Part shown: positions 17,288 to 26,219 of the stretch, one piece after another
How positions within the stretch are numbered: position 1 is the first letter of the stretch
How the letters are laid out: the number at the start of each line of letters is the position of its first letter
Assembly: GCA_963726085.1 (NCBI GenBank)
Contig: CAVSAR010000011.1
Span: 124,001-188,000 of the forward strand
DNA length: 64,000 nucleotides
Reading direction: 5' to 3'
Source: ZC4RG30 sp963726085
Lineage (GTDB): Bacteria > Pseudomonadota > Gammaproteobacteria > Steroidobacterales > Steroidobacteraceae
Translations under genes and position numbers: made by a program
Notes under the pieces: model-generated
Told to the model about the DNA's origin: nothing
Database searches by the model: none
What the model saw: the letters and a program-made list of their open reading frames with translations, nothing else

Positions 17288-19606
17288 CTACCGGCCGTCG
17301 CCGTGCCAGCGGAAAGTGAACCCCAGATTGACCAGTAGCGGTAGCCAGTCCGTGACTTCCAGCTCCGGGACACCGCCAACCGGGGACTCCATGCGGGTGC
17401 AGCAATCATTCTCATGGTTGGTCGAATTGGTGACCTCGACAAAATACGACAGTTCGCCGGCCGCGAACAACTGCCGCCAGCTCGCCCGTAAGTCCAGCGT
17501 CCAGTATTCGTTCCAGTTGTCCGAGTTGCGGGTCCCCAGGACCAGGGCGGGGGTTGGACCCGCTACCGTGGCCACGGGAGTGCGCGGCCAGCCCTGGTGC
17601 CAGCCTACCAGGGCGGAAATATTGGCACGGGCGCTGTTCCACGAAAGCCCGGCGGTCATGGCCAGCGGCTGGTTCCAGCTGCGCACCTGCTCAGCATTCG
17701 GGAACTGGTCGGCGACATTTGACCAGGCCAGCGTGCCCGATGCGTCCAGGGAGTCCGACAGCGTCTTGCGCACACTCAGCTCCATGCCCGCAGCCTCGGT
17801 CTTCAGCGGCGCAATGCGCACGCGATCCGGACCCAGATCCGGGATCAGTACCAGAGGATCCAAAAGGTTGTCGAAATACGGCTTGCTCCTCGTCCATTGC
17901 TTGTCGTAGAGCTCCAGCGTGTACTGCGCATCGGCAGCACCGGCGTACGAGATTCCCACGACAGAGTGGATGGCCGACATGGCCGGATCGGCCAGCTGCT
18001 GTCCCTCCTCCGCCCGCCACTCCTCCACCCGCTGCGCCTGGGTGAATGCGCCAACGGAACCGTATGCACGCCAGGCCGGCGCGAGGTCGTACCGCAGGTT
18101 GAGGCGTGGGCTGAGCTGCTGAGCGGAGCTGCCTGGCGAATAATCCTGCCCGTCCAACCTGACACCCAGCTCGGCCTCCAGCTTCGACCACTTTTGGTGC
18201 GCCGATGCATAGGCGAAATACGTCACCGACGACGGCGAACCACTGGCGCTGATGCTGTCCACCGGCGCCCGGGAAAACGCAGCCGCGACATACGGGGCCA
18301 TCTGCAACTGGCGGTCGTACTGGTAATCGGAAGTACTGGTCGCGATGCCGGCGCCGAGCTTCAGCAGCGGTTGCCCGTGGTGGTTGAAGATCCAGTGACT
18401 GGCCAGGTCGACGCTGTCGGTTTCCACCAGATCCATGACCGTGCCCATGACCACCCCAGGCGTGGCGACATCACCAGAACGAGATCGGCGCGATGACGTA
18501 TAGGCTAGGGTGGTGCGACTGGTCCAGGAATCGCCCAACCGCGAGCGCAGCGCGAGCCATGCGTATTCGTCGCGGTAGCGTGCGTTTGAAGTCTCGCTGT
18601 GCGCCGAGTTGTCCAGCGCCAGCCGGTCATCAAGCAAAAGCCAGCCGACCGTCCAGTCGGACCGGTCGGACGGTCGCCAGCGAACCCTGCCCATGGAATC
18701 GGCGAAGGCCGGCGACCCTACGCTGCTGTCAACCGCGCCCAGCGCAAGGTCGATGGTGCTGCGGCGGACTGTGGCCAGCCAATCCAGTGGCAGAGTGTCG
18801 GCATGTCCGACGGTGGACACGCCGGCGGCCAGCAGGCTCAGGCTGGCCGTGTTCTCGTAACCTTGGTCGATGGAGGCCGGAATGATGTCCACGACACCGG
18901 ATGATCGGGTCCCGTACTGCACCGGAAACCCGCCACTGAACACTTCCATCCGCGCGACTGCCGCTGGATTGATCGCGCTGACCAGGTCCTGGAAATTCTT
19001 GAAGTGAAATGGATCCAGCAGGGTCACGTCGTCGAAGCTGATCAGCACATCGTCGGTCAGAGACCCGCGTATATACGGACGCGCCGAGGCATTGGTAGCC
19101 AGACCGGGCAACGTGCGCAGCGCGCGTACCGGGTCATCCTGGGCACCGGGAACACGCTGGATATCGGTGGGACCCAGCAGGCGTGGTCCGCCAGGCTGTT
19201 GGCCCTCGATGGAATAGCGGCTGGCATATACCGACACTTCTTCGAGCGTGTCGCTGCGCGCTGCCGGGGGACTGGCGACCGGGGCGGTGGCCACCGGGGA
19301 CTCGTCACGAACCACTGCGTACTGCTTCGCGCCGATTGGCTTCAGTTTCAGGCGCTGGGCAGCCAGCGCGGCAACCGCGCGCTGCATGGCCGTGTTGGCA
19401 GACGCCGGGATCTGCGCGGGCAGGTCATTGGGAACCAGTTCGGAGCTGTAGACGACTTCGACGCCCGTCGAACGCAGCTCCTCGAGCACAGCCTGGACTG
19501 TCAGTGGGGCGGGTGCAGCCGCCGCTGCGCCGACACCCAGCAGCGCGACCAGGGAGAGGGCAAGAAAAGTGCTGCTACTTTGACATTTCCGCCAGCGGCA
19601 CCTCAC
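17288..19606 (-). CDS. TonB-dependent receptor with N-terminal STN signalling domain
   Basis: A 772-residue outer-membrane receptor. A GTG start gives a signal peptide ending AAAAA-P. Residues about 34-100 form a secretin/TonB short N-terminal (STN) domain (LTVQAVLEELRSTGVEVVYSS...), the part that signals to FecR-like anti-sigma factors. A plug of about 110 residues follows (LRTLPGLATNASARPYIRGS..., NPAAVARMEVFSGGFPVQYG). The rest is a beta-barrel ending GFTFRWHGDGR. The start overlaps the fecR-like gene by 32 bp, and the order sigma - FecR - receptor is that of a cell-surface signalling system. The transported ligand is not deducible. It is unusually small for a FecA-type transducer receptor. 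Confidence 0.88.
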   Translation of the reverse strand: MRCRWRKCQSSSTFLALSLVALLGVGAAAAAPAPLTVQAVLEELRSTGVEVVYSSELVPNDLPAQIPASANTAMQRAVAALAAQRLKLKPIGAKQYAVVRDESPVATAPVASPPAARSDTLEEVSVYASRYSIEGQQPGGPRLLGPTDIQRVPGAQDDPVRALRTLPGLATNASARPYIRGSLTDDVLISFDDVTLLDPFHFKNFQDLVSAINPAAVARMEVFSGGFPVQYGTRSSGVVDIIPASIDQGYENTASLSLLAAGVSTVGHADTLPLDWLATVRRSTIDLALGAVDSSVGSPAFADSMGRVRWRPSDRSDWTVGWLLLDDRLALDNSAHSETSNARYRDEYAWLALRSRLGDSWTSRTTLAYTSSRRSRSGDVATPGVVMGTVMDLVETDSVDLASHWIFNHHGQPLLKLGAGIATSTSDYQYDRQLQMAPYVAAAFSRAPVDSISASGSPSSVTYFAYASAHQKWSKLEAELGVRLDGQDYSPGSSAQQLSPRLNLRYDLAPAWRAYGSVGAFTQAQRVEEWRAEEGQQLADPAMSAIHSVVGISYAGAADAQYTLELYDKQWTRSKPYFDNLLDPLVLIPDLGPDRVRIAPLKTEAAGMELSVRKTLSDSLDASGTLAWSNVADQFPNAEQVRSWNQPLAMTAGLSWNSARANISALVGWHQGWPRTPVATVAGPTPALVLGTRNSDNWNEYWTLDLRASWRQLFAAGELSYFVEVTNSTNHENDCCTRMESPVGGVPELEVTDWLPLLVNLGFTFRWHGDGR

Positions 19607-20588
19607 GCCCGGAGCTTACCTGAATCAACCCATCGGGAGTGCTCAAATGCAGCGCCGTGGTGTCCATAACAGCAGCAAGGGAATCAAGCACGGTGAGCCC
19701 ACGAACGGACCCATGCAGTCGCGTCGTCGCAGCCCGCTTGCGAGCTGCTGCATCCATGGTCAGCTCACGACCGGTTTCACGAGCCACCCATTGCAGGTAG
19801 TCGCCCAGCAGGCGGTTTTCGATATTGAACTCGGGAGCCAGCGCTTCAACCCAAGCCCAGTCACCACCCGATGTCGCGATTGCCCGGCGTGTCACGGCGC
19901 CATCGGCCCGGGCTATCAGCTCGGTGCCGGCGCCTGCCAGCGATGTTTGCCCGGTGCTATCGCGCAATGCAATCTGGCCTTCCCGCACCCGTACACGGAT
20001 GCGCTCGCGATCTTCAAGCAATGCCACTTCGAACTGTGTCCCCACATGGGAGACCTCCCCCACCGCCGTCAATACCACGAACTGGGTGCCATCCCCGGCC
20101 CCAGGTGGAATGTCCACATACGCCGTGCCACTGGCCAGCCGGATCCGCGTCTCCGACACCACGTCGACGCGGGTTCCCGCAGCCAGCCTCAGGGTGCCGC
20201 CATGCGCCAGGGAAACCAGCGCGCTGCTGTGTGCGTCCACCGTCTGGCCGACCCGCAGCAGGTCGCCACTGCCCAAGGCCACGTTGCGGCTCAGCCAGCG
20301 CTGCTGCACTGCGCCCTGCATTCCCACCCGCTCCAGGCGTCCCAGTGTCGGTGACTGTGAATCACCGCCACGCGTGAGTGCCACCACCCATCCCGCGGCG
20401 ACGACCACGCACACTGCCGTCGCTGCGATCGCCACGCGCGACCAGGTCCTGAGCACGCGCTGCGGCCGGACCTGCAGCCTCCATTCCCGCTCGGTGGCCA
20501 CACGAATGCGCGCCATCACGTCGGCGGCAAGTGGCGGCGTGCTCAAGCCGCTGCGCAGCAGTTCAGATTCCACGTCTTCCTCGATCAT
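19575..20588 (-). CDS. FecR-like anti-sigma/sigma regulator
   Basis: A 337-residue protein. Starting at the ATG at 20588 (overlapping the sigma gene stop as ATGA) gives a cytoplasmic N-terminus MIEEDVESELLRSG, one membrane helix at about residues 52-71 (VAIAATAVCVVVAAGWVVAL) and a periplasmic FecR domain (about 105-200, containing HSSALVSLAHGGTLRLAAGT and TAVGEVSHVGTQFEV). The last 75 residues (LLGDYLQWVARETGREL...) resemble the STN domain found in TonB receptors and secretins. It probably holds the sigma factor at the membrane and releases it when the receptor is occupied. Confidence 0.88.
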   Translation of the reverse strand: MIEEDVESELLRSGLSTPPLAADVMARIRVATEREWRLQVRPQRVLRTWSRVAIAATAVCVVVAAGWVVALTRGGDSQSPTLGRLERVGMQGAVQQRWLSRNVALGSGDLLRVGQTVDAHSSALVSLAHGGTLRLAAGTRVDVVSETRIRLASGTAYVDIPPGAGDGTQFVVLTAVGEVSHVGTQFEVALLEDRERIRVRVREGQIALRDSTGQTSLAGAGTELIARADGAVTRRAIATSGGDWAWVEALAPEFNIENRLLGDYLQWVARETGRELTMDAAARKRAATTRLHGSVRGLTVLDSLAAVMDTTALHLSTPDGLIQVSSGREVPLAEMSK

Positions 20589-21247
20589 GGCGTGCCCTCG
20601 GTCGAGCCAGCGCCATGCACGCCACTGGCAGACCATACTTCCCTGAACGCACGACGGGCGCGGGCCAGCAACGATTGCGCCGCGGTATCCGTCAGACCCA
20701 TGGCCACAGTGATCTGCGCCATGGACAACTCGTCGCCGTACCGCAGCTCCAGAATCCTTGCGTAGCGCGGCGGCAGAGTGTTGATGGCATGTCGGATTTC
20801 ATTGCGGCTGGACTCCGCGGTGCATTCGTCCAGCGGATCGCGATAATCCACCAGCTGGATCGGCAGGTTCGTGGAGCGCACCGCGATGACCTCTTCCAGG
20901 CTGTTGGTGGCGGGCCGTCGCGTCACCCGGCGCTGATGGTCGGCCAGCTGGTTGCGGCAGATCGTGCACAACCAGGTAAACAGACTCGATTCGCCACGGA
21001 AGCTCGACAGGTTGCGCATGGCATTGATCATGGTCAGCTGCACGACGTCTTCCATGGCCGAGGGGTCCAGGGCGCACCGCCGCCGGGCAAACCCCGCGAT
21101 GCGCTCCGCGTAGGTATCAAAAAACCTGTTGAACGCCCGCTGGTCCCCGGCCAGCATGCGCGCAACCAGTTCAGTGTCCTCAGCCAACTGGCCCTCCGGT
21201 AAGCTCCACGGGCCCACACTACCTGCACCCGCGAGGTTAGACGCCAT
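20585..21247 (-). CDS. ECF-type RNA polymerase sigma factor
   Basis: A 220-residue sigma factor if it starts at MASNLAGAGS (21247); the frame is open to 21343, and an ATG at 21277 is also possible. Region 2 is visible as FNRFFDTYAERIAGFARRR...MEDVVQLTMINAMRNLSSFRGESSLFTWLCTICRNQLADHQRR. Region 4 is LPPRYARILELRYGDELSMAQITVAMGLTDTAAQSLLARARRAFRE, a helix-turn-helix for the -35 element. It heads the sigma-FecR-receptor operon and is likely released by the FecR protein. No autoregulatory promoter could be identified. Confidence 0.9.
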   Translation of the reverse strand: MASNLAGAGSVGPWSLPEGQLAEDTELVARMLAGDQRAFNRFFDTYAERIAGFARRRCALDPSAMEDVVQLTMINAMRNLSSFRGESSLFTWLCTICRNQLADHQRRVTRRPATNSLEEVIAVRSTNLPIQLVDYRDPLDECTAESSRNEIRHAINTLPPRYARILELRYGDELSMAQITVAMGLTDTAAQSLLARARRAFREVWSASGVHGAGSTEGTP

Positions 21248-21394
21248 GGCAATGGCGAAACAATCGCCATCGGGCATCGCAGCCTGGGCCTGTGAATCCG
21301 CCCCGGGTTCCCGGGTTCCCGTAGGACATGACCGACCCGGCATCGCGGGAATCCGCCTGCGACCCCGTGCCAGTGTCTCCCGTATGCTGCAAGC

Positions 21395-22654
21395 ATGACT
21401 CGAGGCATTGCGCCCACGTGCGTTTTAGTCGCCTGGGCGGCCGTCGGCCTCGTCGGATGCGCCTCAATGCGTCACGAAGCCCCACCGGAAGTGGTGCGTC
21501 AGCCGCAGCCGATGACGACCACCCAAGCCGTGGCCAATGCACAGGAATCCCGGGCGCAGGACGCCCAGGCGGCCGCGGCACAGGCTGCGGACACCGCCGC
21601 ACCCGCAACGCCCGCGGCTAATGCACCGCCGACCACCGGCGTACCCGGAACCACTGGCACGCCGGTGCTGGAGACGCCTTCCCCCACGGTGCACCTCTCG
21701 CAACGGTATTTTCCCACGGACCTATCGGTAGAAGAGATCCGCAAGAGCAGTGCCGCGGCCACGCCACCGCTGGATTTCCAGCAGCGGGTCGACCAGACGC
21801 ACGACCGGATCTATACCTGGGCCCAGACCCTGGTCGAGGCGACAGACCACAAGTTTGCGGCCGAGGATCGAGAGATGTTGCCGGTTCCCGCGGCGCCATT
21901 TCGAGTGGGCGTCAACCTGCAGTCCATCGATCACAGCGATGGCATGCAGCTGAAGCTCGATGTCGATCTGGATGTTGCGCTGAGCCTGCCAAACATAGAG
22001 AAGCGACTGCGCATCTTCATCACCAGTGACGCCCTTGACGAAGCACCGCGCGCGGCCGGCGACAACCCGGGACTGAGCGCCGGCCTGCGCTATCCGCTGC
22101 TCAAGTACCTGAACTTCGATCTCGGCATCAAGCTCGACGTGCCACCCGTGGCATTCGCATCGGTGAAGTGGTCACGCGAGGTCCCGTTGGGCAACTGGAC
22201 CTTCTACCCCTTCGCAAAGCTTTTCGCAGACACCAAGGAGAGCGTGGGCTATGCCCTGGCGGCCACGTTTGATCGGTGGTATGGCCGCAACCTGTATCGC
22301 TCCTCCAGCTATGCCAAATGGCGCGCCGATCTCAACGCGGTCGAGTGGTCACAGTCCTTCATCTACGCGCGCGCCAATGAAATCATCGTTGCCGAGCGCT
22401 ATGGCTCCTATCTCAAGGCCAATGATATCGGCCGCGGCTGGGGTGTGCGCCTGTTCGCAAGCGGCAAGGACGCCAATTACGCCGACTACTACGAGGCGGG
22501 AGGCTTCCTGCGGCGTCCGAGCTCCAATCACTGGCTGTTCTGGTACGCCGAACCGTTCGTGAGCTGGGACCGGGCCTTCAACTGGAAGGCCGATCCGGGC
22601 CTGCGGGTGGGCATCAACGCGCTGTTCTGGGATCTTGCGCGGCCGGCACGGTAG
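21395..22654 (+). CDS. hypothetical outer-membrane-type lipoprotein
   Basis: A 419-residue protein with a lipoprotein signal (VLVAWAAVGLVGC). A low-complexity Ala/Pro/Thr linker follows at about residues 50-95. The C-terminal part has alternating aromatic beta-strand patterns such as NWTFYPFAKLFADTKESVGYALAATFDRWYG and ends in GLRVGINALFWDLARPAR, which suggests beta-barrel or beta-sandwich structure. I do not recognise the family. The gene is divergent from the sigma operon and convergent with the next gene. Its stop codon lies in the loop of a strong hairpin. Confidence 0.75.
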   Translation: MTRGIAPTCVLVAWAAVGLVGCASMRHEAPPEVVRQPQPMTTTQAVANAQESRAQDAQAAAAQAADTAAPATPAANAPPTTGVPGTTGTPVLETPSPTVHLSQRYFPTDLSVEEIRKSSAAATPPLDFQQRVDQTHDRIYTWAQTLVEATDHKFAAEDREMLPVPAAPFRVGVNLQSIDHSDGMQLKLDVDLDVALSLPNIEKRLRIFITSDALDEAPRAAGDNPGLSAGLRYPLLKYLNFDLGIKLDVPPVAFASVKWSREVPLGNWTFYPFAKLFADTKESVGYALAATFDRWYGRNLYRSSSYAKWRADLNAVEWSQSFIYARANEIIVAERYGSYLKANDIGRGWGVRLFASGKDANYADYYEAGGFLRRPSSNHWLFWYAEPFVSWDRAFNWKADPGLRVGINALFWDLARPAR

Positions 22655-22667
22655 GCCCGTGCCGGCC
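22641..22667. terminator. 11-bp stem-loop between convergent genes
   Basis: A perfect 11-bp inverted repeat (22641-22651 GGCCGGCACGG and 22657-22667) around a 5-base loop, TAGGC. The TAG stop codon of the upstream lipoprotein gene forms part of the loop. The position between two convergent genes suggests a bidirectional transcription end or mRNA-stabilising hairpin. There is no T-run on either side, so a classical intrinsic terminator is not proven. Confidence 0.5.
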
Positions 22668-22675
22668 GGCATCAT

Positions 22676-24970
22676 TCAAGGCGCGGCACCCGCCTGGATC
22701 CAGTCGCGCACCTGGTTGATCGTGGCCTGGTCCAGGTATGGCCCGCCAAATGGCATGCGCGCGCCCACCGCTTGGGTGCCCTCGAGCTTCTGGACAATGT
22801 AGCTGTTGTTGGGGTCCCCGGGAGTGACACGCTTGAGCGATGGCACTTCCAGGCTCGTGACGTTGGTCAGGGCCGCGGCGGTGTTGGCTGCACTGGTCAG
22901 ATCCATGCTGCCCGGCAACGTACCACCGCTGCCGTTGTGGCACCCCGAGCAGTGCGGCCCGAAGATCGATGACTGCAGCGACGCCAGCGTGGGCGCTGTG
23001 CCCACGGTCACCGGCACTGGCGCACTGGTGGTGGTATTGCCCGCGCCATCCTTGGCCTCCGCAGTCAGCTGCACGGCACCGCTAAAGCCCGCGGTATTCC
23101 ACTGCACCGTGTACGGGGCGCTGGTGACCGTGCCGATCAGCGTGGTGCCGGCCAGGAAACGCACCTGTGCCACGCCAACATTGTCCGCCGCCGTGGCCGT
23201 CACGGTAACGGTGCCACTGACATTGCCCGCAACCGGCGCCGTCAGTGACACCGTGGGGGGCACTACATCCGCGACATTGCTGACCGTCACCGCGATTCCT
23301 GGCGACGCGGTGGCATTGCCGAACGCATCGTAGGCCGTCGCAATCAGGGTCACCGGCCCATTGGCAGCGGTGCCGGAATTCCAGTTGATGGAATACGGGG
23401 CCGTGGTTGCGGTGGCGATGTCGGTGGTCGTGGTGCCGACGCGTGTCGAGAACACCACGCGAGCCACGCCCACGTTGTCCGCGGCATTGGCAGTGACGGC
23501 AATCGTGCCACTGACCGTTGCGGCAGCGACTGGTGCAGTCACGACCACACCGGTGGGTGCCACCACATCCGGCGCCGTCGCGCCCAGGTCAATTCGCGCG
23601 TACAGCCCCCCGTTTTCGTCGTTGAGCCCGGCCACCAGGTACAGCGTGGCCGTCGGCTGGTTGCGGGCGCCGTTGCCAAACGTGATGCCCCACAATCCAT
23701 CAGTGACGATGGCGTTGCCCGTGGAATCATTCACAGACTGAATGAAAGCTCCGCTGTTGATGTCAAAGCCGTTGATCTTGCCGTCACCGAAATTGCCGAC
23801 CAGCAGCGCACCGCTGAGTGTGCCGAAGTTGGCAGGGGCAACAGCGATGCCCCATGGCGCATTGAGCTTGCCGCCCACTGGAATCAGGTGCTTGAGCAAC
23901 GTGCCGTTGACATCAAAGGTATTGACCATGCCCAGGCCTGCGCCGGGCTGCTCGTCGCTGGCCGTCGCGTCCTGCTTGGCGTAGGCCACGACCAGCACGG
24001 TGCTGCCCGCAACCTGCACTGCCTGGATATTGAACGGCGCGTAACCGGCCGGCAGCGTCGGGTCGGTGAAGCCACCGCTGGCCGTCACCTTCGTGAAACT
24101 CGAATTGAACACCTGAATCTTGTTGTTGTGGAAATCCGCCGCGTACAGGAAGTTGGCGCCGCCATTGGCGGCCATGGCCAGGCCCTTGTATACGGCACCG
24201 CCGCCAGCGTCGTCATATGCATTGATTGCATTGGTCGCATTCACGGTCGGCGCCCACCCGCCGATCGTGCCGCTTTCGGTCGCAAAGATAAACTTGGCCG
24301 GCGCAGTGGTCGTGCCGTTGGTCACGGTGAAGTCCGTGGTCGAGGCACTTGCCACGATGCCGGTGGCAGCGCCCAGGCCGTTGGCCCCGGCGGGTATGCT
24401 CACCACCAATGGCTGCACCAGACCCGTGCCATCGTAGACAGTGGAGGTATTGTCATGGTTGTTCGTGACCCAGTTGGGTCCGCCGGGCAGCGCAGCAATT
24501 CCCCATGGGTTCTTCAAATGCGGATCCGTGGTCGCTGCCGCCGCCGTTCCGTCGGAGGACAGCTTGCTCAGGGAATAAACGCTCGGCGTAGCCGCATCGA
24601 CCTTCAGTCCCAGGCTGTAGGTCGTGTGGCCGTAGGCATTGGACGCCGTGATCGTGTAATTGGCCTGGGCGGCCGCTGCTGTCGGCGTGCCACTTATGGT
24701 TCCAGCCACCGGGTCCAGTGAAATGCCAGCAGGCAGGGTCGGACTGACCGTGTAGCCCGTGACCGTGCCGACTACCGTGGGTGGCAGTGGCTGCAGGGCC
24801 ACCCCGACCGTCGCATTCACCGGTCCGGCATAGCTGAGGCCACTGGGCGGGGGATTCATGCTGCCGCTATTGCTACCGTACAGCCCGTTGCAGGCGACCA
24901 GCAGACTCATCCCGGCAGCCAGGACTGTGGTTGTTGCGATATGCGCTATCCGTAGCAAAGTGGCGGTCAT
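22676..24970 (-). CDS. TIGR03118-like lipoprotein with Ig-like domains and a C-terminal haem motif
   Basis: A 764-residue protein. The ATG at 24970 has a clear GAAGGAG ribosome site and gives a lipoprotein signal (AAGMSLLVAC). An N-terminal Ig-like domain (YTVSPTLPAGISLDPVAGTISGTP) is followed by a large repeat-rich region of the TIGR03118 type (HLKNPWGIAALPGGPNWVTNNH..., LNAPWGIAVAP), probably a beta-propeller. Two bacterial Ig-like repeats (each with TVTATAADNVGVAQV-type sequence) follow. Near the C-terminus CSGCH (about 674-678) and a later Met resemble a mono-haem cytochrome c domain. Surface or periplasmic location is expected; function unknown. Confidence 0.85.
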   Translation of the reverse strand: MTATLLRIAHIATTTVLAAGMSLLVACNGLYGSNSGSMNPPPSGLSYAGPVNATVGVALQPLPPTVVGTVTGYTVSPTLPAGISLDPVAGTISGTPTAAAAQANYTITASNAYGHTTYSLGLKVDAATPSVYSLSKLSSDGTAAAATTDPHLKNPWGIAALPGGPNWVTNNHDNTSTVYDGTGLVQPLVVSIPAGANGLGAATGIVASASTTDFTVTNGTTTAPAKFIFATESGTIGGWAPTVNATNAINAYDDAGGGAVYKGLAMAANGGANFLYAADFHNNKIQVFNSSFTKVTASGGFTDPTLPAGYAPFNIQAVQVAGSTVLVVAYAKQDATASDEQPGAGLGMVNTFDVNGTLLKHLIPVGGKLNAPWGIAVAPANFGTLSGALLVGNFGDGKINGFDINSGAFIQSVNDSTGNAIVTDGLWGITFGNGARNQPTATLYLVAGLNDENGGLYARIDLGATAPDVVAPTGVVVTAPVAAATVSGTIAVTANAADNVGVARVVFSTRVGTTTTDIATATTAPYSINWNSGTAANGPVTLIATAYDAFGNATASPGIAVTVSNVADVVPPTVSLTAPVAGNVSGTVTVTATAADNVGVAQVRFLAGTTLIGTVTSAPYTVQWNTAGFSGAVQLTAEAKDGAGNTTTSAPVPVTVGTAPTLASLQSSIFGPHCSGCHNGSGGTLPGSMDLTSAANTAAALTNVTSLEVPSLKRVTPGDPNNSYIVQKLEGTQAVGARMPFGGPYLDQATINQVRDWIQAGAAP

Positions 24971-25122
24971 GGCAGGCTCCTTCAAAGATGTCGATACTGT
25001 TGCGGCCTGGCTTTGATTTTGGCCGGGCATTGGTTGAGTTGCCGGGGACCTCGGGTGGGTTGCGGGCGAAATATTTATTTCCCGTTCCGCAACCGAATGG
25101 GGCGCTGCGGATACATACCGTC

Positions 25123-26205
25123 ATGTTCATAAAAAAGATGTCCTGGTGGGTGCTGCTCCTGTTGCCGCTGGCGGCCACCCGCTTTGCGCAAGCCGAGCCC
25201 TATTTCGCGGTGCAGACAGGGCTCAAATGCAGTGCCTGCCACGTCAATCCGACCGGCGGCGGCATGCGCAACACCTTTGGCTCGCTCTGGGGCCAGACTA
25301 CGCTGCCGGCCAGCACGCCCAAGATGACCGAGGCGCCATTTACCGGGGAGATCAGTCGCTATTTCGCACTTGGCGCCAACCTGCGCGCCGATGCCACCCT
25401 CAGCGACACGCCCAATACCCCGATGAAGAACTCCTTTGACCTTGAAACCTTCCGCCTGTATGGCGAATTGCGCGCAATTCCCGGGCGGCTCTCCCTATAT
25501 TTTGATGAGCGCCTGGCGCCCGGCGGCGCCAACAATGCCGAGGCCTACGTGCTGTACCGCACCAGCGACCAGCGCTACTACGTCAAGGCCGGACAGATGT
25601 ACCTGCCCTTTGGCATCCGACTCCAGGACAACGGCGCGTTCATCCGCGAGCAGACCGGCATCAGCTACCTCACGCCGGATCGCGGCGTCGAAGTGGGATT
25701 CGATGGCACGCACTGGACCGGACAGTTTGCGGTCAGCAACGGCACTGCGGGTGCGGCCGAGGTGGACGCCGGCAAGCAGTGGAGCCTGCGCGGCGAGTAT
25801 GTGCAGTCGCGCTGGCGCGCCGGCGCCAGCTTCAACTACAACGATCTGGAAGCCGGTCCCCGGCAAATGCAGAACATTTTCGCAGGACTGAGAACCGGCC
25901 CGGTAAGCTGGCTGGCCGAGGCCGATTACATCATCGAGGAATCCCAATCGCCGCGACTCGAAACCTGGGCCGGGTTGCTGGAGGCCAACTGGCTGCTGCG
26001 CAAGGGGCAGAACCTGAAGCTAACCGCCGAATTGCTGGATCCGAAGGGCGGCGGGGACCGGCGAACGCGCCTCAGCGCGGTGTGGGAGTACACGCCCCTG
26101 CCATTCGTGCAACTGCGCGCGGGCTTTCGCAACTATGACGACCAGCAAAACATTGATTTTAATACGCAAAGGATAGTGTTCCTGCAGGTCAACGGGTTTT
26201 TCTAG
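25123..26205 (+). CDS. outer-membrane beta-barrel protein with one CxxCH haem motif
   Basis: A 360-residue protein starting MFIKKMSWWVLLLLPLAATRFAQA, a good signal peptide; MSWW at 25138 is an alternative start. Just after cleavage is LKCSACHVNPTGGG, a single c-type haem-binding site, followed by GSLWGQT. The rest reads as porin-like strands (RYYVKAGQMYLPFGIRLQDNG, GVEVGFDGTHWTGQFAVSNG) and ends with an aromatic residue, FF, typical of barrel proteins. This combination suggests a small electron-transfer or haem-attached porin. It is divergent from the CxxCH-bearing TIGR03118-like gene and upstream of another barrel protein. Confidence 0.82.
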   Translation: MFIKKMSWWVLLLLPLAATRFAQAEPYFAVQTGLKCSACHVNPTGGGMRNTFGSLWGQTTLPASTPKMTEAPFTGEISRYFALGANLRADATLSDTPNTPMKNSFDLETFRLYGELRAIPGRLSLYFDERLAPGGANNAEAYVLYRTSDQRYYVKAGQMYLPFGIRLQDNGAFIREQTGISYLTPDRGVEVGFDGTHWTGQFAVSNGTAGAAEVDAGKQWSLRGEYVQSRWRAGASFNYNDLEAGPRQMQNIFAGLRTGPVSWLAEADYIIEESQSPRLETWAGLLEANWLLRKGQNLKLTAELLDPKGGGDRRTRLSAVWEYTPLPFVQLRAGFRNYDDQQNIDFNTQRIVFLQVNGFF

Positions 26206-26219
26206 CATAGAATCGGCCG

